Positions 7,161-11,385 of a stretch of 11,385 nt of DNA are shown here, piece by piece. The DNA comes from DASPOF01 sp035626155 (lineage in GTDB: Bacteria > Desulfobacterota > Binatia > Binatales > Binataceae). The stretch lies in assembly GCA_035626155.1 (NCBI GenBank), contig DASPOF010000088.1, positions 1 through 11,385 on the forward strand, in the 5' to 3' direction. Position 1 is the stretch's first letter. Every line of letters starts with the position of its first letter. A program made the translations under genes and the position numbers. The notes beneath the pieces were generated by a model. That model was not told the origin of the DNA. It ran no database searches and was given only the letters and a program-made list of their open reading frames with translations.

Positions 7161-7196
7161 GGCCTTCCTCCACGCGACCGCGCGGGGAGGAAGGCC
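7161..7196 (-). terminator. Candidate intrinsic terminator after the HadB-like gene
   Basis: GGCCTTCCTCC (7161-7171) and GGAGGAAGGCC (7186-7196) form a perfect 11-bp stem, and CGCG/CGCG inside the loop can extend it. On the minus strand it starts 26 bp beyond the HadB-like stop and is followed by the T-rich GGCTTCATTTCTT. The T tract is interrupted, so termination efficiency is uncertain, but placement and orientation fit the end of the HadA/HadB-like transcript. Confidence 0.55.
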
Positions 7197-7222
7197 GATC
7201 GCTGGCGACTTTCGGCGCCGTC

Positions 7223-7651
7223 TCAGCGCACTGGCAAAATTACGGTCGCGGTGCCGGGCGTGGTCTTTTCGCCCTTCGCATTCTCGAGCCAGATCTCGCA
7301 GTCGACCAGATGGTTCTCGCCCTCCTGGTACTTCTTGATCACGCGTCCCTTGCAGAGGACCTTGGAGCCTGGCTGGTCCATCCCGCGATACTGGACGCCG
7401 ACCTTGCGGACCCATCCAAGCTCCCCGGCGAAGTCGGTCATCAATTGCGCAAGGAAGGCGTTCTTCAGCGCGCCGTGCAGGATCACCCCCGGGAGCTTGT
7501 TGGCGATCGCGAAATCCTTGTCGTAATGGATCTGGTAGAAGTCGCCGGATGCGCCCGCGTATCTGACGAGCTGCTGGGTGGTCGGGTCCTTCTCGAGCGG
7601 GCCGATTTCGGTGCCCACTTCGACGTCATTGAAATAGATTTGCTTTGCCAT
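7223..7651 (-). CDS. MaoC-like (R)-specific hydratase, HadB-type catalytic subunit
   Basis: This is a 142-residue single hot-dog domain protein of the MaoC dehydratase family, which hydrates or dehydrates enoyl/3-hydroxyacyl thioesters. The hydratase motif appears as YAGASGDFYQIHYDKDF (31-47), supplying catalytic Asp37 and His42. The usual Asn-Pro before the His is replaced by Tyr-Gln. LPGVILHGALKNAFL (53-67) matches the conserved HG-containing helix start. It most resembles HadB of the mycobacterial fatty-acid dehydratase. The ATG at 7651 has GGAGG 7 nt upstream, inside the 17-bp gap after the HadA-like gene; the longer frame to 7705 would overlap that gene and is rejected. The natural substrate, fatty acyl-ACP or a CoA ester from degradation, cannot be told. 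Confidence 0.87.
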   Translation of the reverse strand: MAKQIYFNDVEVGTEIGPLEKDPTTQQLVRYAGASGDFYQIHYDKDFAIANKLPGVILHGALKNAFLAQLMTDFAGELGWVRKVGVQYRGMDQPGSKVLCKGRVIKKYQEGENHLVDCEIWLENAKGEKTTPGTATVILPVR

Positions 7652-7658
7652 CGTGGCG

Positions 7659-7663
7659 CCTCC
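7659..7663 (-). promoter_or_regulatory. Ribosome binding site of the HadB-like gene
   Basis: GGAGG on the minus strand lies 7 nt before the ATG at 7651, in the 17-bp gap between the two hot-dog genes. It supports translation as a tight pair and fixes the start. Confidence 0.75.
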
Positions 7664-7668
7664 GAATC

Positions 7669-8124
7669 TCAGTACCGGATTCCCGTCGAGCGCTGCGTCG
7701 CGCACAGCTCGCCGAACTGGTTGGTGTAGCTGGTCTCTATCACCATGAAGATCATCGGGCCGAGCCTGCCCTCCGCCTCGCGAATATCGGCCACCTTCGA
7801 TTGGGCGGTGATCCGATCGCCGGGGCGGATCGGAAGGAAGTACTCCCAGTCAGAGCCGCCGTCGAGAGCGCGGAACCCCGCTCCGGCGCTGGGCATCACC
7901 ACCTGCGGAATCGGCGAGCCCATCGTACGGTAAAACGTGGGCGGCGCGATCATCCCCCCGAACCGCGTCTTGCGCGCTTTCGACTCGTCGTTGAAGAGCG
8001 GGTTGGGGTCGCCGACCGCCTCGGCGAAACGCCGGATGTGGCCGCGCTCCACGTCGTAGGTGCGAGGCTCACCGGTTTTCCCGATCTGCTTTCGTACCTC
8101 GTCTGTCACAACTTTGTTCGCCAT
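7669..8124 (-). CDS. FAS1-like dehydratase / MaoC N-terminal domain protein, HadA-type subunit
   Basis: This is a 151-residue single hot-dog domain protein of the MaoC_dehydrat_N / HadA-HadC type. ERGHIRRFAEAVGDPNPLF (26-44) aligns with the hydratase motif and keeps Asp39 and Asn41-Pro42, but the catalytic His position is Phe44. This suggests a structural or acyl-binding partner, as HadA is to HadB. MIAPPTFYRTMG (58-69) corresponds to the conserved GLLAPLTF-like segment of HadA. GAAGGGA lies 7 nt before the ATG at 8124. It is the first gene of the pair, 17 bp ahead of the catalytic partner, and the two probably form a heterodimer. No 3-ketoacyl reductase or acyl-CoA ligase gene is nearby to reveal the pathway. 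Confidence 0.86.
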   Translation of the reverse strand: MANKVVTDEVRKQIGKTGEPRTYDVERGHIRRFAEAVGDPNPLFNDESKARKTRFGGMIAPPTFYRTMGSPIPQVVMPSAGAGFRALDGGSDWEYFLPIRPGDRITAQSKVADIREAEGRLGPMIFMVIETSYTNQFGELCATQRSTGIRY

Positions 8125-8287
8125 CGTCTGATCCCTTCAGCTTCGGCTAAGGTTTGACGTTCTAATACCACACGGCGCACGATGCCAGATAACCCTGCGC
8201 AGGCCCCGTTCGGGCGCGATTCGTTCGAATCGGCGCGGATCGCTCGCCGGGCATGATTGCGATCGGGCGCCGGAGGCGCCCGGCGCG
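8125..8287. other. Spacer between the nucleoside kinase and the HadA-like gene
   Basis: The 163-bp gap contains the HadA-like Shine-Dalgarno (8132-8138), a -10-like TATTAG on the minus strand (8163-8168) without a good -35, and a GC hairpin at its right end. CGGGCGCC (8264-8271) and GGCGCCCG (8275-8282) form an 8-bp stem with a 3-nt loop, 5 bp after the kinase stop. No T tract follows on the minus strand, so it is at best a non-canonical terminator or a 3'-end-protecting stem. No ORF is supported here. Confidence 0.4.
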
Positions 8288-8926
8288 TCAGTTCTTGCGC
8301 GGCACGAAGTATTGGGTGCCGGGGCCGGCGCGATCGATTTCGCGGATCAGGTCGGCGAGATCGTCGGGATTGGCCACGAAATCGATATCCGACGTTTCCA
8401 CGACCAGCAGCGGCGCCTCATCGTAATAGAAGAAGAAATCGCGGTATGCGGCCGAGACGCGCTCGAGATATTCGTAGCTGATGTTGCGCTCGAAATCGCG
8501 ATTGCGCTTGCGCAGCCGGTCGGCGAGCACCTCGACGCGCGCCCGCACATACACGACGAGGTCCGGCTTCGCCATCTTCGAATCGAGCAGGCGGTATACG
8601 CCGTCGTAGAGCGACATCTCGTCGGGCGACAGATTCAGGGCCGCAAAAATTCGATCCTTGGCGAACAGGTAGTCGGCGACCGTCGCTTGCGCGAACAGAT
8701 CCTGCTGGAGCAATTCGCGCTGCTGGCTGTAACGCGTGATCAGAAAATATAGCTGCGCCGGGAACGCGTACTTGTCGGGCTCCGCATAGAAGCGCGACAG
8801 GAACGGATTGTTGTCGGCGTCTTCGAGAACGAGCCGCGCGCTCAGCTCGCGCGCAAGCGCCTGGGCAAGGCTCGTCTTTCCGACTCCGATCGGCCCTTCG
8901 ACTGCGATATAGCTCCGCTGCCGCAT
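8288..8926 (-). CDS. Deoxynucleoside kinase (dGK/dAK family)
   Basis: This 212-residue enzyme phosphorylates deoxynucleosides at the 5' position using ATP, feeding dNTP salvage. The P-loop is GPIGVGKTS (11-19). The segment FYAEPDKYAFPAQLYFLITRY (46-66), the DYLFAKDRIFA block (85-95) with the catalytic-region Asp91-Arg92, and the LID-like RLRKRNRDFE (137-146) are characteristic of bacterial dGK/dAK proteins. PLLVVETSDIDFV (172-184) is the usual C-terminal strand. The ATG at 8926 is chosen because GGGAGG lies 4 nt upstream and the P-loop then starts at residue 11, as in relatives; the longer frame to 8983 adds only a Gly/Arg-rich stretch. Which base it prefers cannot be read from the sequence. 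It lies 83 bp after the TPR lipoprotein gene. Confidence 0.91.
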   Translation of the reverse strand: MRQRSYIAVEGPIGVGKTSLAQALARELSARLVLEDADNNPFLSRFYAEPDKYAFPAQLYFLITRYSQQRELLQQDLFAQATVADYLFAKDRIFAALNLSPDEMSLYDGVYRLLDSKMAKPDLVVYVRARVEVLADRLRKRNRDFERNISYEYLERVSAAYRDFFFYYDEAPLLVVETSDIDFVANPDDLADLIREIDRAGPGTQYFVPRKN

Positions 8927-8930
8927 CGGG

Positions 8931-8936
8931 CCTCCC
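8931..8936 (-). promoter_or_regulatory. Ribosome binding site of the deoxynucleoside kinase
   Basis: GGGAGG on the minus strand lies 4 nt before the ATG at 8926 and supports that start over the in-frame start at 8983. Confidence 0.65.
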
Positions 8937-9009
8937 AATCGGTTCGCGCCGCACCCGGCTACGCGCCCAGAGCGGCTACCCACCTCCGGCCGAGCGCCGC
9001 GGGGGCCTG

Positions 9010-9870
9010 CTAGCCCTTGTGATGGCGCTTGGCCTGGTCGCGGAGTTTCTTCACGTCCGCATCCGGCGCTCCCGCGCGCTCCTCGAGGTCCGCGGCGGTG
9101 TCGTAGTCGGGCGGATTGTGGTGCAGGTAAACCTGCGCGAGCTCCATATTGGCCGCCTTGTTTTGCTCATCGATGGTCAACACTTCGTCCAGCACATGGG
9201 ACAAGGCATCAGGCGTCGCACCCGACGCCGCCGCACTGCTCAACGAGAAAATGAGCGCATCAGCCGCGGGATCGAGCGTCTGCTTGTTCTGCGCCTGGGC
9301 GAGCAGTATGTAGCCGGCGACGCCCTGCTCGTAGGTCTTGAACGCATCGGCGAACTTCTTGTCCTTGAGCTGCTGGTCGCCCTGCTGGGCGATAACCGGC
9401 AGGACATCGGTGAGATCCTTCATCACTTTGGTCTGCAAATACTTTACCCGCGCCGCTTTCAGAATGTCCCTCAACTGACCCATCCCCTCAGCGACCTGGC
9501 CCGCCTTGATTTGATCGACGGCCTTGTCCGCCTCCTTGATGAGGTCCTGGATGGTTTTGTAATAGCGCGCCTTCTGGAGGAGCTTTTGATCGGTTGGGTC
9601 GAGCGCCGATGCCGCCTCGAACTCGCGCGCGGCGCCCTCCTGATCGCCCAGGTACTCATCGACGTGGGCCAGGGATTTGTGCGCATCGGCATTATTGGGG
9701 TCGGCCTGGATCGAAAGCTGGAGCTCCTGCTGTGCGCCTTTCAAATCGCGCTTCTCGAACAGGTCCTCGGCCTTGTACAGATGTTTCGTGGTCTCGGACT
9801 GGCATCCACTGGCCAGCGCAACGGTGAGCAGGATCGGTACGACCAGCCAGCGTGCAATCGCTCTTCGCAT
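9010..9870 (-). CDS. TPR-repeat lipoprotein
   Basis: This 286-residue protein starts with a lipoprotein signal: positive MRRAIAR, a hydrophobic stretch (8-20), and the lipobox-like LASGC with acylated Cys23. The mature part is helical. Residues 27-94 hold two tetratricopeptide repeats (LYKAEDLFEKRDLKGAQQEL, then AHKSLAHVDEYLGDQEGAAREF with the DP turn). Residues 100-190 are charged and helical, possibly further degenerate TPRs. It is likely anchored in the cell envelope as a protein-interaction scaffold; partner and pathway are unknown. The ATG at 9870 is chosen because the signal peptide starts there and AAGGAA lies 7 nt upstream. An open frame extends to 10167 but would put about 100 Arg-rich residues before the signal and run into ispH. 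Gene order alone does not link it to the kinase or to IspH. Confidence 0.87.
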   Translation of the reverse strand: MRRAIARWLVVPILLTVALASGCQSETTKHLYKAEDLFEKRDLKGAQQELQLSIQADPNNADAHKSLAHVDEYLGDQEGAAREFEAASALDPTDQKLLQKARYYKTIQDLIKEADKAVDQIKAGQVAEGMGQLRDILKAARVKYLQTKVMKDLTDVLPVIAQQGDQQLKDKKFADAFKTYEQGVAGYILLAQAQNKQTLDPAADALIFSLSSAAASGATPDALSHVLDEVLTIDEQNKAANMELAQVYLHHNPPDYDTAADLEERAGAPDADVKKLRDQAKRHHKG

Positions 9871-9877
9871 CAGACTG

Positions 9878-9883
9878 TTCCTT
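9878..9883 (-). promoter_or_regulatory. Ribosome binding site of the TPR lipoprotein
   Basis: AAGGAA on the minus strand lies 7 nt before the ATG at 9870 and fits the start implied by the signal peptide. Confidence 0.55.
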
Positions 9884-9930
9884 CTTGCGGCTTCGTGATG
9901 GAACCGAGTCTTGAGGAAATGCTGCAAAAT

Positions 9931-9936
9931 TGTCAA
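9931..9936 (-). promoter_or_regulatory. Candidate -35 box of the TPR lipoprotein gene
   Basis: The minus strand reads TTGACA exactly. The best -10 is AAGACT after 18 bp, matching 3 of 6. The 185-bp spacer after ispH leaves room for a separate promoter. Apart from this and a 5-bp stem (9995-9999 with 10003-10007), I see nothing definite in that spacer. Confidence 0.3.
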
Positions 9937-10055
9937 GGCGACGGGGGCGCTGCGGAGCGGCGCGCGGCAAGCTACCCTCCCCCGGCTCACTCGGCGTCCG
10001 ATGGACGGGCGGAATCGCAGGCAAGTCAGATTCGAATCGCGCGCGCGGACTGCTG

Positions 10056-10997
10056 TCACTCCGCCGACATCGGCAGCGGGAAATGCACTCGCTCCTTGGC
10101 GACGCTCAGAAGCTCGACCCCGGCGCCGCGGCTCGCGAACGCGGCGATGATCTCCTCGACCAGCCATTCGGGCGACGATGCGCTCGCAGTTAGCCCGAGC
10201 GCACGGACGCCCTCGAGCATCGCCGGCTCCACGTCCGCGAGCGAATCGACCAGGAATGCGCGCGCGCCGCGCTGGCGCGCCACTTCCACCAGCCGGTTCG
10301 CATTCGAGCTCTGCTTGGAGCCGACCACCAGCACCGCATCGGTTACGCCCACCAGTTCCTTTACCGCGTTCTGGCGGTTCTGGGTGGCATAGCAGATATC
10401 ATCGGTCTTGGGCGTCAGCAGCGCGGGAAATCGCTGCTGGAGGGTCTCCATGATCTCGCGCGTGTCGTCGACGCTGAGCGTCGTCTGAGTGACCGCCGCG
10501 ACGCGCGCCGGGTCGGGGACCTCGGCGCTGCGCGCCTCCTCGACGCTCCCGACCAGGATTACTCTGCCGGGCGCCACTCCGAGCGTGCCCTTCACTTCCT
10601 CGTGGCCCGCGTGGCCGACCAGGATCACGGTGCGGCCTTCGTTGGCATAGCGCTCGACTTCCAGGTGCACCTTGGTCACGAGCGGGCAGGTCGCATCGAT
10701 TATGCGCAAGCTGCGATTGTGAGCGCGCCCCCATTCGCTCGGCGCAACGCCGTGCGCGCTGAAAATCACGCGCTGGCCTTCCGGCACCTCGTCGAGATTC
10801 TCGACGAAGATGGCGCCCTCCTTTTCCAGCCCCTCGAGCACGAAGCGGTTGTGCACGATTTGATGGCGAACGTAGAGCGGACGGCCGTAATTGCGCAACG
10901 CGCCGCGTACGGCCTCCACCGCCCGGTCCACCCCGGCGCAAAAGCCCCGCGGCTCGGCCAGGATGATTTTTTCAACTGAGGTCTGACCCAAAGGCAT
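10056..10997 (-). CDS. ispH: 4-hydroxy-3-methylbut-2-enyl diphosphate reductase (IspH/LytB)
   Basis: IspH is the last enzyme of the MEP pathway: a [4Fe-4S] protein that reduces HMBPP to IPP and DMAPP in the cytoplasm. The 313-residue product has the three cluster cysteines: Cys20 in PRGFCAGVDRA, Cys104 in DATCPLVTKVH, and Cys202 in DICYATQNRQ. Substrate-binding His49 (VHN), His82 (SAHG) and His132 with catalytic Glu134 (GHEEVKG) are present, as is TQTTLSVDD (170-178). Length matches the family (E. coli 316). I start at the ATG at 10997. An in-frame TTG at 11033 would add 12 residues, but that TTGACC reads better as a -35 box. No Shine-Dalgarno precedes the ATG, so the message may be leaderless. 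It lies downstream of moaE with a 72-bp gap. Confidence 0.96.
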   Translation of the reverse strand: MPLGQTSVEKIILAEPRGFCAGVDRAVEAVRGALRNYGRPLYVRHQIVHNRFVLEGLEKEGAIFVENLDEVPEGQRVIFSAHGVAPSEWGRAHNRSLRIIDATCPLVTKVHLEVERYANEGRTVILVGHAGHEEVKGTLGVAPGRVILVGSVEEARSAEVPDPARVAAVTQTTLSVDDTREIMETLQQRFPALLTPKTDDICYATQNRQNAVKELVGVTDAVLVVGSKQSSNANRLVEVARQRGARAFLVDSLADVEPAMLEGVRALGLTASASSPEWLVEEIIAAFASRGAGVELLSVAKERVHFPLPMSAE

Positions 10998-11004
10998 AAA
11001 TCGG

Positions 11005-11033
11005 TTGATACCGAATGCTGTCCGATCGGTCAA
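11005..11033 (-). promoter_or_regulatory. Candidate sigma-70 promoter of ispH, leaderless arrangement
   Basis: On the minus strand TTGACC (11028-11033; 5 of 6 to consensus) is followed after exactly 17 bp by TATCAA (11005-11010; 4 of 6). Seven nt separate the -10 from the ispH ATG, so transcription would begin at the start codon itself. The absence of a Shine-Dalgarno fits this. Confidence 0.5.
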
Positions 11034-11069
11034 TGAGGTGTTTTCGCCGCGAGTCCGCCGGGGTTGGGC

Positions 11070-11385
11070 CTAGCGCGGCTCCGGCGGGTGCGAAGTCTGG
11101 CAGCCGATCCAGACCTCGCCGCCCTCGAAATATTCCTTCTTCCAGATCGGCACGATTTCCTTGAGCCGGTCGATGGCGAAGCGGCACGCCTCGAAGGCCT
11201 CGCCGCGATGCGCCGCCGAGACGGCGATTGCGACGGAGGTCTCGCCGATATCGACGCGTCCGATGCGATGGCGAATCGCGATCCTGACGATGTTCCATCG
11301 CTGGCCCGCCTCGCGCGCGAGCTTGCGCATCTCGGCCAGCGCCATCGGCTCGTACGCCTCGTATTCGAGCCGGACGACCGTGCGT
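11070..11385 (-). CDS. moaE: Molybdopterin synthase catalytic subunit MoaE, 5' end outside window
   Basis: MoaE is the large subunit of molybdopterin synthase. With thiocarboxylated MoaD it inserts the dithiolene sulfurs into cyclic pyranopterin monophosphate during molybdenum cofactor synthesis. The frame runs off the right edge; before the Met at 11345 it reads VVRLEYEAYEP, which matches the conserved LEYEAYEEMA region, so that Met is internal. Counting from it, HRGEAFEACRFAIDRLKEI (46-64) and PIWKKEYFEGGEVWIG (66-81) are hallmark MoaE segments. Their spacing matches E. coli His103-Arg104, Lys119 and Lys126 with His46-Arg47, Lys62 and Lys69. The visible part covers about the C-terminal 100 residues of a protein usually near 140-150. 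Upstream genes such as moaD are not visible. Confidence 0.93.
   Translation of the reverse strand, partial: RTVVRLEYEAYEPMALAEMRKLAREAGQRWNIVRIAIRHRIGRVDIGETSVAIAVSAAHRGEAFEACRFAIDRLKEIVPIWKKEYFEGGEVWIGCQTSHPPEPR

Noticed and set aside
8154..8159. Plus-strand TTGACG as a promoter -35
   Set aside because: No plus-strand gene lies downstream within reach and no matching -10 is present.
9871..10167. N-terminal extension of the TPR lipoprotein by 99 codons
   Set aside because: It would bury the lipoprotein signal inside the protein and overlap ispH by over 100 bp. The internal ATG has a ribosome site.
9019..10392. Long plus-strand open frame (457 codons) opposite the TPR lipoprotein and ispH
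   Set aside because: It is the antisense shadow of two well-supported genes. High GC removes stop codons from the opposite frame; the product has no recognisable domain.
10998..11033. Longer IspH starting at TTG 11033
   Set aside because: It adds 12 residues not typical of the family, has no Shine-Dalgarno, and the TTG is part of a good -35 hexamer spaced 17 bp from a -10.
1..11385. tRNA, rRNA, CRISPR, insertion sequences or prophage genes
   Set aside because: No spaced repeat array, transposase or integrase motif, or cloverleaf-like segment was seen, and genes fill nearly all of the window.

Overview
The window is a high-GC bacterial chromosome segment, densely packed with ordinary-looking genes. 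I see no mobile elements, rRNA, tRNA or CRISPR. Codon use is uniformly GC-rich throughout, so nothing stands out as recently acquired. An IspH (MEP isoprenoid pathway), a Braun-type lipoprotein signal, a YegD-type Hsp70 and a HadA/HadB-like dehydratase pair suggest a free-living, probably Gram-negative soil or sediment bacterium. The sequence alone does not fix the phylum.

Layout. From the left edge to about 3.95 kb everything reads rightward: a FecCD-type ABC permease (its start is probably left of the window), its ATPase overlapping by 4 bp, a YkuE-type metallophosphoesterase, and an atypical short-chain dehydrogenase-like (NDUFA9-like) protein. A leftward SAM-dependent methyltransferase (3986-4786) converges on the last of these and diverges from a rightward YegD-type Hsp70 (4975-6291). 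From 6.3 kb to the right edge every gene reads leftward. In transcription order they are: MoaE (cut by the right edge), IspH, a TPR lipoprotein, a deoxynucleoside kinase, a HadA-like plus HadB-like hot-dog pair, and a lone PaaA-like di-iron protein.

How genes may work together. The permease and ATPase form one importer for iron-siderophore, haem or cobalamin; its binding protein must lie elsewhere. The two hot-dog proteins are 17 bp apart and look like a heterodimeric (R)-enoyl-CoA/ACP hydratase, with the catalytic Asp/His only in the second one. The PaaA-like protein keeps all expected di-iron ligands but has no PaaB/C/D/E partner here and lacks the PaaA C-terminal region. It lies 160 bp beyond the hydratase pair, across a spacer with three inverted repeats. 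MoaE and IspH are housekeeping genes for molybdopterin and isoprenoids.

Starts and regulation. About half the genes have a clear Shine-Dalgarno (SD) sequence. The ispH and metallophosphoesterase genes have none; instead each has a -10-like hexamer 7-9 nt before the ATG, suggesting leaderless transcripts. The most distinctive points are the orphan PaaA homologue beside a hydratase pair, the three-hairpin spacer, the SDR without its catalytic Tyr, and the repeats between the methyltransferase and Hsp70 genes. I found no clear undescribed multi-gene system.
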